DNA from: Pseudomonas fluorescens
GTDB taxonomy: Bacteria; Pseudomonadota; Gammaproteobacteria; Pseudomonadales; Pseudomonadaceae
Length of the DNA: 64,000 nucleotides
Direction: 5' to 3'
Assembly: GCF_002837185.1 (NCBI RefSeq)
Contig: NZ_KZ478011.1
Location: 1 to 64,000, forward strand
Made by a program: the position numbers and the translations under genes. The notes under the pieces were generated by a model. That model saw nothing but the letters and a program-made list of their open reading frames with translations, was not told the origin of the DNA and made no database searches. The number at the start of each line of letters is the position of its first letter. Position 1 is the stretch's first letter. Shown in pieces: positions 16,909 through 25,912 of the stretch.

Positions 16909-18291
16909 ATGCGTCGCCTGTTACTCGCCTGCCTGCTCATGGGCTCGGCACACACCTTTGCCTTTGACCGCCTGCAAGTCGAAGGCTATACCTTGCCTAA
17001 TGGCCTGCAACTGCTGCTCAAACCGGGCACCGAGCGCGGGCATGTGGCCATCCGCCTGGTCGTCGGCGTGGGCCTGGACGATTTCAGCTGCGACCAGAAA
17101 GAACTGCCGCATTTGTTCGAGCACCTGTTGTTCAGCGGCATCGACGGCGGTAACGAAGGCGACCTCGAAGACCGCATGCAAGCCCTGGGCGGCGAATGGA
17201 ACGCCTACACCAGCAACGCCGACACCACATTTGTCATCGAGGCGCCCGCGCAGAACCAGCGCAAGGTCCTGGACCTGCTGCTGGCAATCATCACCCGCAC
17301 CCAACTGACCGACGCCAATATCAACGCCGCCAAGCAGGTGGTCGAGCGCGAGGACGGTGGCCATTACTCCCACTTGCAACGCCTGCTGGAACGCCAGGAT
17401 CTCGGGCACAACGCCAGCAATCAGCTGGCCGTCGAGTTGGGCCTCAAGTGCGCCGAACGCGCCGAGGTCAACCCTCTGACCCGCGACCAGTTGGAGGCGC
17501 TGCGCAAAAACTGGTATGCACCGAACAACATGACCCTGATCGTCGTCGGCGATCTGGACAAACTGCTGCCTGCCTACCTGGAACGCACCTATGGCCAACT
17601 CGACCCGGTAGAGCCGAGCGAACATCGGCCATTGCCGCAAATCCAGCAAGCCGCCGCCAGCCATCGTGACCTGATCCACGGCTGGGTAGGCGACAATGCC
17701 AAACTGCATTGGCTGTTCCCGGAACCGTTGCTGGACGACCAGCATGATGAAACCTACGACCTGCTCAAGGACTACCTCGACTGGGCCTTGTACCGCCAAT
17801 TGCGACTCAGGCACGGCCTGTCCTACGGGCCGTGGAGCGAGCGAGAAGTGCTCGGCGGCGTCGGCTTCCTGAGCCTGAACGCCGACCTCGAACGGGAAAA
17901 TCTCGAGGAAGCCGAGCAGGTGCTGGAAGACCTCAAGGCAGGGCTGCTCAAGGATGGCGTCGAACCGGCGGTGTTCGCGCGCCTGCAGCAAGCGGCCATC
18001 GCACGCCAGGCCTGGGCCGTACAGGGCAACAGCGCGCTGGCCGACTATTACTGGAGCGCCGCCGGCGACTATACCGATGGGCGCTTCAGCGACCCGGCCA
18101 AACGTATCAGGGCCGTGAGCCTGGCCCAGACCAATCAGGCCATGCGGCAGGTACTGGAGCAGCCTGGCTACTGGCGCATCGAAAAACCGCTGTTGAGCTA
18201 CAACGCCCTGAGCTGGATAGGCGCGGGCGTGCTCGGATTGATCGCTGTTGCGTGGGTCGCCCTACGGTTTTATCGCAAACGGATCGCGTAA
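16909..18291 (+). CDS. M16-family zinc metallopeptidase, membrane-anchored
   Basis: A 460-residue pitrilysin/insulinase-type protease. A signal peptide (RRLLLACLLMGSAHTFA) precedes the inverted zinc motif HLFEH at about residues 64-68, followed by the expected downstream acidic segment (QVVEREDGGHY). An inactive-type second M16 lobe follows, and a C-terminal hydrophobic helix (WIGAGVLGLIAVAWVALRF) with a basic end would anchor it in the inner membrane facing the periplasm. The ATG at 16909 has AGGA about 8 bases before it. The substrate is unknown. Confidence 0.85.
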   Translation: MRRLLLACLLMGSAHTFAFDRLQVEGYTLPNGLQLLLKPGTERGHVAIRLVVGVGLDDFSCDQKELPHLFEHLLFSGIDGGNEGDLEDRMQALGGEWNAYTSNADTTFVIEAPAQNQRKVLDLLLAIITRTQLTDANINAAKQVVEREDGGHYSHLQRLLERQDLGHNASNQLAVELGLKCAERAEVNPLTRDQLEALRKNWYAPNNMTLIVVGDLDKLLPAYLERTYGQLDPVEPSEHRPLPQIQQAAASHRDLIHGWVGDNAKLHWLFPEPLLDDQHDETYDLLKDYLDWALYRQLRLRHGLSYGPWSEREVLGGVGFLSLNADLERENLEEAEQVLEDLKAGLLKDGVEPAVFARLQQAAIARQAWAVQGNSALADYYWSAAGDYTDGRFSDPAKRIRAVSLAQTNQAMRQVLEQPGYWRIEKPLLSYNALSWIGAGVLGLIAVAWVALRFYRKRIA

Positions 18292-18361
18292 TGAGGCACC
18301 GAACAGCGGACCAAGACGTTATTCTGTCTGAGATTTCTCCCACACACTTTGTGAACCGCCC

Positions 18362-19393
18362 ATGCCGAACCTGCCGCCCCTTATCCAGCGCGTCATAGAA
18401 CTGATCAAGCGCTACCCGGGGGTGATCGCACTCGGCGGCTTCATCTCGGGTGTGGGCAGCTTCATCCTGGTGGACCGCCAGCAGGGCATGGCCAGCTGGA
18501 TCGCCGTGATCCTGTTGGTGAGCTGGTTGTGGCTGATGCTGGAAAACAGCTTCACGCAACTGTTCACCAGGCTGTTCAACCGCGAGATACCGGAACCGCT
18601 GCTGCGCTATGCCACGCAGATGATCCACCAGGAAAGTCTGTTTTTCGTGTTGCCGTTCTTTTTCGTCACCACGGCCTGGAACAGCGGCCAATCGGTGTTC
18701 ACCGGCCTGCTCGGCGCGGCGGCGTTGGTCTCGATCATCGACCCACTGTATTACAGGTGGCTGGCGCCCAAGCGCTCGCTGTTCCTCGCCTTGCATACGC
18801 TGACATTATTCGCCGCGCTGCTGACCGCGCTGCCGATCATCCTGCACTTGACCACCGCCGAGAGTTACAAGCTGGCACTGGGCGTCGCCATGGCACTGTC
18901 GATTCCGAGCCTGGCCGCCAGCCTGCCGCTGCGCAGCGTCAAAGGCTGGGTAATGCTGCTGGGAGTAACGGCCGCGATCGGCTGCGCCGGCTGGCTGCTG
19001 CGTAGCTGGGTGCCACCTGCCACCCTGTGGATGACCGAAGTGGCCATCAGCACCCAGCTGCAAGACCGCACACCGGGCGACGACCTCAAGCAAGTCACCG
19101 CCGCCCAACTGCGCAGCGGCGGGCTGTACGCCTATACCGCAATCAACGCGCCGCGCGGCCTCGATGAGCGGATCTACCATGTGTGGAAATTCAACGGCCA
19201 GGAAGTCGACCGCATTGCCCTGGATATCCACGGCGGCCGCAAGGAAGGCTACCGCGCCTGGACGCACAAGCAGAATTTCCCGGCGGATGCGGTAGGCCGC
19301 TGGCAGGTGCGGGTGCTCACCGAAGACGGGCAAGTCATTGGCGTGCTGCGCTTTAACGTCATCGACTCAGCACAAACGGACAACCCGGAGTAG
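18362..19393 (+). CDS. DUF5924 / DUF2914 membrane protein
   Basis: A 343-residue protein with about seven hydrophobic helices in residues 15-225 and a soluble C-terminal domain (~230-335) of the DUF2914 type, a beta-rich fold with the conserved YHVWKFNGQEVDRIAL and GRWQVRVLTEDGQVIG segments. The domain order is membrane part then periplasmic or extracytoplasmic domain. The function is not known. It stands 70 bases after the M16 peptidase gene on the same strand and may share its transcript. Confidence 0.75.
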   Translation: MPNLPPLIQRVIELIKRYPGVIALGGFISGVGSFILVDRQQGMASWIAVILLVSWLWLMLENSFTQLFTRLFNREIPEPLLRYATQMIHQESLFFVLPFFFVTTAWNSGQSVFTGLLGAAALVSIIDPLYYRWLAPKRSLFLALHTLTLFAALLTALPIILHLTTAESYKLALGVAMALSIPSLAASLPLRSVKGWVMLLGVTAAIGCAGWLLRSWVPPATLWMTEVAISTQLQDRTPGDDLKQVTAAQLRSGGLYAYTAINAPRGLDERIYHVWKFNGQEVDRIALDIHGGRKEGYRAWTHKQNFPADAVGRWQVRVLTEDGQVIGVLRFNVIDSAQTDNPE

Positions 19394-19447
19394 GCCCGAT
19401 CGTGCTATTACGTAGCAATTATGGATAGCCAGACACGCTCGGAGCTT

Positions 19448-20596
19448 ATGACCACTCCCACGACAGCCGGCGCGGCCCAACTCGATACGTCCAGCACACC
19501 GCCGTTGCTGCGCATTACCGGTGACTGGACGCTTGCCCACTATGCAAACCTGAAGAAGCTGTCGAACACCCTCGACGGCCAATACGACGCCGGCGCGCGC
19601 ATCGACCTTAACGGCCTCGGCGCCCTGGATACCGCCGGCGCGTCGCTGCTGGTGGAGTTGCTCGGCCCCGACCGTATCGAACGCTCCGCCGAGCAGACCG
19701 ATTGCAGCCTGTCCGCCGCCGACCGGGCATTGCTCAAGACGGTCTACCGCTCGCTGAATGATTTTTGCGTCCCGCTCAAAGAGCCGGAAGAGGGCGCCGG
19801 CATCCAACTGTTGGCGCGCATCGGCCGCGCCGTGGACACCGTCTGGCAAGACGGGATGAAACTGTTGGGCTTCATCGGCCTGATCCTCGAAACCTTCGTG
19901 CGCGGCATCCTGCGGCCCAAGCGCTGGCGCCTGACGCCGGTGGTCGCGCATATCGAACAGACCGGCCTCGACGCCGCGCCTATCGTCGCGCTGCTGACCT
20001 TTCTGGTCGGCGCTGTCGTGGCGTTCCTCGGCGCCACCGTGCTCAAGAGCTTCGGCGCGACGATCTTCACCGTGGACCTGGTGGCGTTCTCATTCCTGCG
20101 CGAATTCGGCGTGTTGCTCACCGCCATTCTGATCGCCGGCCGTACGGCCAGCGCCTTTACCGCACAAATCGGCTCGATGAAGGCCAACGAAGAAATCGAC
20201 GCGATCCGCACCCTGGGCCTGGACCCGATGGAGCTGCTGGTGCTGCCGCGGGTCCTGGCGTTGCTGGTGGCGCTGCCGATGCTGACATTCCTGGCGATGC
20301 TCTCGGGGATTGTCGGCGGCGGCGTGGTGTGTGCGGTGGCCCTGGATATTTCGCCGGCGATGTTTCTGTCGCTGCTGCAATCGGACATCGGCGTGCAGCA
20401 TTTTCTGGTAGGCATGGTGAAAGCGCCGATCTTCGCGTTCCTGATCGCCGCGATCGGTTGCCTGGAAGGCTTCAAGGTCAGCGGCAGTGCCGAGTCGGTC
20501 GGCGCGCACACCACCTCCAGCGTGGTGCAGTCGATTTTCGTGGTGATCGTGCTGGACGCGGTCGCGGCAATGTTTTTCATGGAGATGGGCTGGTGA
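19448..20596 (+). CDS. MlaE-family ABC transporter permease with N-terminal STAS-like region
   Basis: About 382 residues. The first ~100 residues are soluble and STAS-like (DLNGLGALDTAGASLLVELL). The remainder is a MlaE permease (five or so helices) with the conserved LREFGVLLTAILIAGRTASAFTAQIGSMK-type EQ-loop region and FALEEIDAIRTLGLDPME-like segment. ATG 19448 has GGAG close upstream; ATG 19421 is an alternative. The stop overlaps the GTG start of the ATPase gene by 4 bases. With the next three genes it forms a phospholipid-type MCE importer/exporter. The fused STAS part replaces the separate MlaB found in the classical Mla system. Confidence 0.88.
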   Translation: MTTPTTAGAAQLDTSSTPPLLRITGDWTLAHYANLKKLSNTLDGQYDAGARIDLNGLGALDTAGASLLVELLGPDRIERSAEQTDCSLSAADRALLKTVYRSLNDFCVPLKEPEEGAGIQLLARIGRAVDTVWQDGMKLLGFIGLILETFVRGILRPKRWRLTPVVAHIEQTGLDAAPIVALLTFLVGAVVAFLGATVLKSFGATIFTVDLVAFSFLREFGVLLTAILIAGRTASAFTAQIGSMKANEEIDAIRTLGLDPMELLVLPRVLALLVALPMLTFLAMLSGIVGGGVVCAVALDISPAMFLSLLQSDIGVQHFLVGMVKAPIFAFLIAAIGCLEGFKVSGSAESVGAHTTSSVVQSIFVVIVLDAVAAMFFMEMGW

Positions 20597-21396
20597 ATCG
20601 CGTGCATCGAGCGCCCACTGAGGCGGTGATTGAGGTTCGCGGCCTGTGCAACCGCTTTGGCAGCCAGAGCGTGCACGAGCACCTCGACCTGGATTTGTAC
20701 AAGGGCGAGATTCTGGCGGTGGTCGGCGGCTCCGGCAGCGGCAAGTCGGTGTTGCTGCGCAGCATCGTCGGCCTGCGGCGGCCCAGCGAGGGGCAAGTGC
20801 GAGTGTTCGGCAAGAACCTGCCGAGTCTGTCCGAGCATGAGCGCTCACTGGTGGAACGACGCTTCGGCGTACTGTTCCAGAAGGGCGCCTTGTTTTCCTC
20901 GCTGACCGTCACCGAGAACGTCGCTTTGCCGTTGATCGAGCACGCCGGGCTCAGCCGCGCCGACGCCGAGCATCTGGCGGCGGTCAAACTGGCCCTGGCC
21001 GGGCTGCCGTTGTCGGCGGCCGACAAGTACCCGGCGTCGCTGTCCGGCGGCATGATCAAGCGCGCCGCCCTGGCGCGCGCGCTGGCCCTGGACCCGGACA
21101 TCCTGTTTCTCGACGAACCCACCGCCGGCCTTGACCCGATTGGCGCGGCGCAATTCGACCAACTGATCCTGACCCTGCGCGATGCGCTGGGCTTGAGTGT
21201 GTTCCTGGTCACCCACGACCTCGACACGCTGTACACCATCACCGACCGCGTGGCGGTGCTGGCACAGAAGAAAGTCCTGGTGGCGGACGCCATCGATGTC
21301 GTCTCGGAAACCGACGACGCCTGGATCCACGAATATTTCCACGGCCCCCGAGGCCGCGCGGCATTGGATGCCGCTCAATCGCTCAACGAGGTATGA
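20593..21396 (+). CDS. MlaF-type ABC transporter ATP-binding protein
   Basis: A 267-residue ABC ATPase starting at GTG 20593 inside the end of the permease gene. Walker A is GGSGSGKSVL (about residues 45-53), the signature is LSGGMIKRAALARAL, Walker B is DILFLDEPTAGLD, and the switch His is in VTHDLDT. LSGGM rather than LSGGQ is typical of the MlaF group. The frame is open much further upstream, but only as a shadow of the permease gene. It powers the MlaE/MlaD-type lipid transporter encoded around it. Confidence 0.92.
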   Translation: MNRVHRAPTEAVIEVRGLCNRFGSQSVHEHLDLDLYKGEILAVVGGSGSGKSVLLRSIVGLRRPSEGQVRVFGKNLPSLSEHERSLVERRFGVLFQKGALFSSLTVTENVALPLIEHAGLSRADAEHLAAVKLALAGLPLSAADKYPASLSGGMIKRAALARALALDPDILFLDEPTAGLDPIGAAQFDQLILTLRDALGLSVFLVTHDLDTLYTITDRVAVLAQKKVLVADAIDVVSETDDAWIHEYFHGPRGRAALDAAQSLNEV

Positions 21397-21397
21397 C

Positions 21398-22336
21398 ATG
21401 GAAACCCGAGCCCATCATGTGATGATCGGACTGTTCAGCGTAATAGTGGTGGTTGGCGCGATGCTGTTCGGCCTGTGGCTGGCCAAGTCCAGCGTCGACA
21501 GCGCCTTTAGGGACTATGAGGTGGTGTTCAACGAAGCGGTCAGCGGCCTGTCCCAGGGCAGTTCGGTGCAGTACAGCGGGATCAAGGTGGGCGATGTCAC
21601 CAGCCTGCGCCTGGACCCCAAGGACCCGCGCCGCGTGCTGGCGCGCATCCGCCTGGCCGGGCAAACGCCGATCAAGGAAGACACCCAGGCCAAACTGGCA
21701 CTGACCGGTATCACCGGCACTTCGATCATCCAACTCAGCGGCGGCACCCCGCAAAGCCCGGAACTCAAGGGCAAGGATGGCAACCTGCCGGAAATCATCG
21801 CGTCGCCGTCGCCCATCGCACGCCTGCTCAATAACAGCAACGACCTGATGACCAGCATCAACCTGCTGCTGCATAACGCCAACCAGCTGTTCTCGCGGGA
21901 AAACGTCGAACGCTTGAGCACCACCCTGGACAATCTGCAGCAAACCACCGGCGCCATCGCAGAACAGCGCGGCGACATCAAAGTGGTGATGCAGCAATTG
22001 ATGCAAGTGAGCAAGCAGGCCGGCGGCGCGCTGGAACAGACCACCGTATTGATGCGCAACGCCAACGGCTTGCTCAACGACCAAGGCAAGCAAGCCTTTG
22101 GCAGTGCGGAGCAGGCGATGAAATCCCTTGAGCAAAGTACCGCCACCCTCAATACGTTGCTGGCCAACAACAAGGACTCGGTGAACAGCGGCCTGCAGGG
22201 CCTCAATGAACTGGTGCCGGCCGTGCGCGAACTGCGCGAAACCCTCGGATCCCTGCGCGCTATCTCCCGCCGCCTGGAAGCCAACCCCAGCGGTTACCTG
22301 CTGGGCAGTGACAAGAACAAGGAGTTCACGCCATGA
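21398..22336 (+). CDS. MlaD-family (MCE domain) lipid-binding protein
   Basis: A 312-residue protein with a single N-terminal membrane anchor (VMIGLFSVIVVVGAMLFGLWLA), then one MCE domain (about residues 38-120, GLSQGSSVQYSGIKVGDVTSL) and a long helical tail rich in Gln/Asn/Leu (150-290). MCE rings carry lipids across the periplasm; the long tail suggests a tube-like extension rather than the short MlaD ring. Start ATG 21398 is 1 base after the ATPase stop, and its end overlaps the lipoprotein gene (ATGA). Confidence 0.9.
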   Translation: METRAHHVMIGLFSVIVVVGAMLFGLWLAKSSVDSAFRDYEVVFNEAVSGLSQGSSVQYSGIKVGDVTSLRLDPKDPRRVLARIRLAGQTPIKEDTQAKLALTGITGTSIIQLSGGTPQSPELKGKDGNLPEIIASPSPIARLLNNSNDLMTSINLLLHNANQLFSRENVERLSTTLDNLQQTTGAIAEQRGDIKVVMQQLMQVSKQAGGALEQTTVLMRNANGLLNDQGKQAFGSAEQAMKSLEQSTATLNTLLANNKDSVNSGLQGLNELVPAVRELRETLGSLRAISRRLEANPSGYLLGSDKNKEFTP

Positions 22337-22944
22337 AGCGTGCTTACCGAATGATCGCCCCCTTGGCTTTTGCATTGATGAGCGCGTGCTCGATCCTGCC
22401 CAAGCCGGACCCGTCCGACGTGTACCGCCTGGCCTCCACCCAGCCCGTCAGTCAAGGCGCGCCGGTGAGCTGGTCATTGCGTGTGACCAAGCCACAGACC
22501 AGCGAATTTCTCGACAGCCCACGCATCGCGGTGGTGCCCAATGGCGATTTGATCAGCAGCTATGCCAACGCGCGCTGGAGCGATCCGGCGCCGGTGCTGT
22601 TGCGCAACCGTCTGCTGGATGGCTTCCAGCGTGACGGCCGGGTGACGCTGCTGAGTACCGACGAGACCAACCTGCAGGCGGACTATGAGCTGGGTGGCCA
22701 GTTGCAGGCGTTTCAGAGCGAATACCACGGCACGGCAGTGGAGGTGGTGATTCGGCTGGATGCTCGGCTGGTGCGCGGCAGCGATCAAAGGATCATTGCC
22801 AGTCGGCGGTTTGAGGTGAGGCAGCCGGTGGGGGATACCAAGGTGCCTTCGGTGGTGGCGGCTTTTGGGCAAGCCGGGGATCAGCTGAATAAGCAGGTAG
22901 TGGGTTGGGTCGTGGCGCAAGGCAACACTACACCTAAAGGTTGA
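22333..22944 (+). CDS. ABC-type transport auxiliary lipoprotein (PqiC/YmbA-like)
   Basis: A 203-residue lipoprotein: basic N-terminus, hydrophobic run and lipobox LMSAC, then an ABC_trans_aux domain (DSPRIAVVPNGDLISSYANARWSDPAPVLLRNRLLDGF region). Such lipoproteins dock MCE proteins at the outer membrane. It overlaps the MCE gene by 4 bases and closes the four-gene operon, which then runs into a REPIN. Confidence 0.88.
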   Translation: MKRAYRMIAPLAFALMSACSILPKPDPSDVYRLASTQPVSQGAPVSWSLRVTKPQTSEFLDSPRIAVVPNGDLISSYANARWSDPAPVLLRNRLLDGFQRDGRVTLLSTDETNLQADYELGGQLQAFQSEYHGTAVEVVIRLDARLVRGSDQRIIASRRFEVRQPVGDTKVPSVVAAFGQAGDQLNKQVVGWVVAQGNTTPKG

Positions 22945-22951
22945 GGGCCTC

Positions 22952-23026
22952 ATCGGGGGCAAGCCCCCTCCCACAATTTGAATGCATTCACAGATCAACA
23001 TGTGGGAGGGGGCTTGCCCCCGATAG
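22952..23026. repeat. REPIN (inverted pair of REP elements)
   Basis: Left arm 22952-22975 (ATCGGGGGCAAGCCCCCTCC plus CACA) and right arm 23001-23026 in opposite orientation, with a 25-base spacer. It lies between the convergent lipoprotein and SpmAB-like genes and may end both transcripts. Confidence 0.9.
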
Positions 23027-23037
23027 CAATCCAAGCC

Positions 23038-24267
23038 TCAACCAAAGAACCAGTAGCACACCGCAATAGCCGCCACGACCCCCGCGAACTCCGCCAACAA
23101 CGCACACCCCACCGCATGCCGCGCCCGCTGGATGCCCACCGACCCGAAGTACACCGCCAACACATAAAACGTGGTCTCGGTACTGCCCTGGATCGTCGCC
23201 GCCACCAACGCCGGGAAACTGTCCACACCCTGGGTCTGCATGGTCTCGATCAACATCGCCCGGGCCGCGCTGCCGGAGAACGGCTTGACCATCGCGGTGG
23301 GCAGCGCGTCGACAAACCGCGTGTCCATGCCGGTCCAGGCCACCAGGTGGCGAATCCCTTCCAGGCCGAAGTCCAGGGCGCCGGAGGCACGCAACACGCC
23401 CACCGCACAGAGCATCGCCACCAGATAGGGCAGCAGGTTCTTGGCAACGTCGAAGCCTTCCTTGGCGCCTTCGACAAAGGCCTCATACACCTTGACCTTG
23501 CGCAAGGCGCCGATCACCAGGAACAGCATGATCAAGCCAAACAACGTGAGGTTGCCAAGGATCGAAGACAACCCGGCCAGCGCCGTGGCGGACAGGGTCG
23601 CCAGCAACGCCATGAAGCCCCCCAGCACCAACGCGCCGGGAATCAGGTAGGCGAGCACGACCGGGTCCCACAAGCGCAGGCGCTGCATCACCGCTACCGA
23701 CAGCAGGCCCACCAGCGTCGAGGCGCTGGTGGCCAACAGGATCGGCAGGAACACCAGCGTCGGGTCGGCAGCGCCTTGCTGGGCGCGGTACATGAAGATG
23801 GTCACCGGCAACAGCGTCAGCGAGGACGCATTGAGCACCAGGAACAGGATCTGTGCGTTGCTGGCCGTATTGGGGATGGGGTTGAGTTCCTGCAGCGCTT
23901 TCATGGCCTTGAGGCCGATGGGCGTGGCGGCGTTGTCCAGGCCCAGGCCGTTGGCGGCGAAGTTGAGGGTGATCAAGCCGATGGCTGGGTGACCGGCGGG
24001 CACTTCCGGCATCAGGCGACGAAACAGCGGGCCCAGGGCCTTGGCCAGCCAGTCGACGATCCCGGCTTTTTCGGCGATACGCAGAAAGCCCAGCCACAGT
24101 GTCAGGGTGCCGAACAAGAGCACCATGACCTCCACCGACAATTTGGCCATGGCGAAAATGCTTTCCACCATCGCCGCAAAAATCCCGGCGTTACCGCCCA
24201 CCAGCCATTGCGCCAGTGCTGACACCATTGCCACCACAAAGAAGCCAAGCCACAGGCCATTGAGCAT
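23038..24267 (-). CDS. SpmA-SpmB-like fusion membrane protein (nucleoside recognition/Gate domain)
   Basis: A 409-residue polytopic membrane protein in which an SpmA-like half (residues 1-200; LNFAANGLGLDNAATPIGLKAM motif) is joined to an SpmB-like half (about 230-409; NLLPYLVAMLCAVGVLRASGA and GSTETTFYVLAVYFGSVGI motifs), each with a Gate/nucleoside-recognition domain. In Bacillus the separate proteins affect spore core dehydration, yet Pseudomonas does not sporulate. The role here is unknown; transport of a small solute is a reasonable guess. It is a single-gene unit. Confidence 0.82.
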   Translation of the reverse strand: MLNGLWLGFFVVAMVSALAQWLVGGNAGIFAAMVESIFAMAKLSVEVMVLLFGTLTLWLGFLRIAEKAGIVDWLAKALGPLFRRLMPEVPAGHPAIGLITLNFAANGLGLDNAATPIGLKAMKALQELNPIPNTASNAQILFLVLNASSLTLLPVTIFMYRAQQGAADPTLVFLPILLATSASTLVGLLSVAVMQRLRLWDPVVLAYLIPGALVLGGFMALLATLSATALAGLSSILGNLTLFGLIMLFLVIGALRKVKVYEAFVEGAKEGFDVAKNLLPYLVAMLCAVGVLRASGALDFGLEGIRHLVAWTGMDTRFVDALPTAMVKPFSGSAARAMLIETMQTQGVDSFPALVAATIQGSTETTFYVLAVYFGSVGIQRARHAVGCALLAEFAGVVAAIAVCYWFFG

Positions 24268-24320
24268 CAGTTAAATCCCCCGAAAGATGGGGCGAATGAT
24301 AGCGGGGCTGGCAGAAACGA

Positions 24321-24346
24321 CAAACCCCGGAATTATCCGGGGTTTG
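24321..24346 (-). terminator. terminator of gltP
   Basis: A perfect 10-bp stem, CAAACCCCGG / CCGGGGTTTG, with loop AATTAT, lies 20 bases past the gltP stop codon. On the minus strand the stem ends in TTTG followed by TCGTTTC. Confidence 0.75.
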
Positions 24347-24365
24347 TGTCAGCGCAATCGAGCGA

Positions 24366-25697
24366 TCAGCCGCGAGTGATCTCGCCGGCCGGCAGCGCCT
24401 CTTTGCTGCGCCAGTGCGGCAGCGAATTCCAATAGCGCTCGCCCTTGGCATCGTCGTACATGCCTTCCCAGCGAGAGATAACCAGCACCGCCAGGGCGTT
24501 GCCGATCACGTTCAGCGCGGTACGCGCCATGTCCATCACACGGTCGACACCTGCGATAAACGCCAGGCCTTCCAATGGAATGCCCACGCTGCCCAGGGTA
24601 GCCAGCAGCACCACGAAGGACACACCCGGAACGCCGGCGATGCCTTTGGAGGTGACCATCAGGGTCAGCACCAGCATCAGTTGTTGGCCGATCGACAGGT
24701 CGATGCCGTACAGCTGGGCAATGAAGATCGCGGCGATGCTCTGGTACAGGGTCGAACCATCGAGATTGAACGAATAACCCGTCGGCACCACGAAGCTGCA
24801 GATCGCCTTTGGCGCGCCATAGGCTTCCATCTTCTCGATCACACGCGGCAGCACGGTTTCGGAACTGGCGGTGGAGTAGGCAAGCACCAGCTCATCTTTG
24901 AAGATGCGCATCAGCTTGAGGATCGAGAAACCAAACAGGCGGGCGATAAGGCCCAGCACCGCAAACGCGAAGAACAGAATCGCGACGTAAACCAGGATCA
25001 CCAGCTTGGCCAATGGCAGCAGCGAGGCGAAGCCGAAGTTGGCGACCGTCACCGCGATCAGCGCAAATACACCGATAGGGGCGTACTTCATGATCATGTG
25101 AGTGACTTTGAACATGCTCTCGGACACGCCCTGGAACATGGTCACCAAAGGCTCGCGCAGTTCCGGCTTGAGGCTCGACAAGCCCAGGCCGAACAGCACG
25201 GAGAAGAAGATGATCGGCAGCATCTCGCCACGGGCGACGGCCGCGAAGATGTTCGACGGGATCAGGTTGAGAATGGTCTCGATGAACGCGTGCTCATGCT
25301 GCACTTCGGCGGCGGTGGCCTGGTATTTGGAGATATCGACGGTGCCCAGGGTACTCATGTCGATGCCCGCGCCCGGATGGAACAGGTTGGCCAGCAACAG
25401 GCCGACCACGATGGCGATGGTGGTGACGACTTCAAAGTAGAGGATGGTCTTGACGCCGATGCGGCCCAGCTTTTTCGCGTCACCCACACCGGCAATGCCG
25501 ACGATCAGCGAGGAAATCACGATTGGGATGACGATCATCTTGATCAGGCGGATAAAGATATCGCCTGCCGGCTGCAGCACGTTGCTGATCCACCAGGCCT
25601 TTTCAGCACTGAAATGGTTGAGCACTGCACCGATCGCGATCCCCAGCACCAAACCGATGAGGATCTGCCAGGCGAGGCTTAGCTTTGCCTTCTTCAT
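24366..25697 (-). CDS. gltP: glutamate/aspartate:proton symporter (dicarboxylate/amino acid:cation symporter family)
   Basis: A 443-residue DAACS-family transporter. Key signatures are the serine-rich tip of hairpin 1 (STASSETVLPRV, about residue 277), the TM7 motif region NLDGSTLYQSIAAIFIAQ, and the hairpin-2 stretch SKGIAGVPGVSFVVL. The S-S-E-T form resembles GltP rather than C4-dicarboxylate DctA, so acidic amino acids are the likely substrates. A ribosome-binding site (AAGGG) lies about 9 bases before the start. It is transcribed alone and ends at a strong hairpin. Confidence 0.9.
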   Translation of the reverse strand: MKKAKLSLAWQILIGLVLGIAIGAVLNHFSAEKAWWISNVLQPAGDIFIRLIKMIVIPIVISSLIVGIAGVGDAKKLGRIGVKTILYFEVVTTIAIVVGLLLANLFHPGAGIDMSTLGTVDISKYQATAAEVQHEHAFIETILNLIPSNIFAAVARGEMLPIIFFSVLFGLGLSSLKPELREPLVTMFQGVSESMFKVTHMIMKYAPIGVFALIAVTVANFGFASLLPLAKLVILVYVAILFFAFAVLGLIARLFGFSILKLMRIFKDELVLAYSTASSETVLPRVIEKMEAYGAPKAICSFVVPTGYSFNLDGSTLYQSIAAIFIAQLYGIDLSIGQQLMLVLTLMVTSKGIAGVPGVSFVVLLATLGSVGIPLEGLAFIAGVDRVMDMARTALNVIGNALAVLVISRWEGMYDDAKGERYWNSLPHWRSKEALPAGEITRG

Positions 25698-25781
25698 GTC
25701 ATTACCCTTACTTCAAGTGAACTTAAGGCAAATGCGCCAGCTGGACCGCTCGAAAGCGAAAAAGTGTGAGCATCTGCCTCC

Positions 25782-25868
25782 ATGGAAGGTCACCGCAGCG
25801 TGGCCGAAATGGCTTACTGGCAGGCGAAAAAAGGCGCAACTATTCCCATGCAAGGCAGCGACGTCTAA
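25782..25868 (+). CDS. possible 28-residue microprotein
   Basis: ATG-to-TAA frame encoding MEGHRSVAEMAYWQAKKG followed by ATIPMQGSDV. The composition is unremarkable for a soluble peptide, and a weak GTGAG lies about 11 bases upstream. It is followed 19 bases later by a hairpin with a 7-T tract, so a short transcription unit is possible. I do not recognise it, and a chance ORF cannot be excluded. Confidence 0.2.
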   Translation: MEGHRSVAEMAYWQAKKGATIPMQGSDV

Positions 25869-25887
25869 TGCCGTAAACGCCTACCCT

Positions 25888-25912
25888 ATGCCGAATCGGC
25901 ATGGCTTTTTTT
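25888..25912 (+). terminator. terminator-like hairpin with T-tract
   Basis: ATGCC-GAATC-GGCAT forms a short hairpin, followed by GGC and seven T residues. No annotated gene on the plus strand reaches it, so it suggests an unannotated short RNA or microprotein transcript just upstream. Confidence 0.45.

Noticed and set aside
24414..25682. 422-codon plus-strand frame over gltP
   Set aside because: Antisense shadow of a clear membrane transporter gene.
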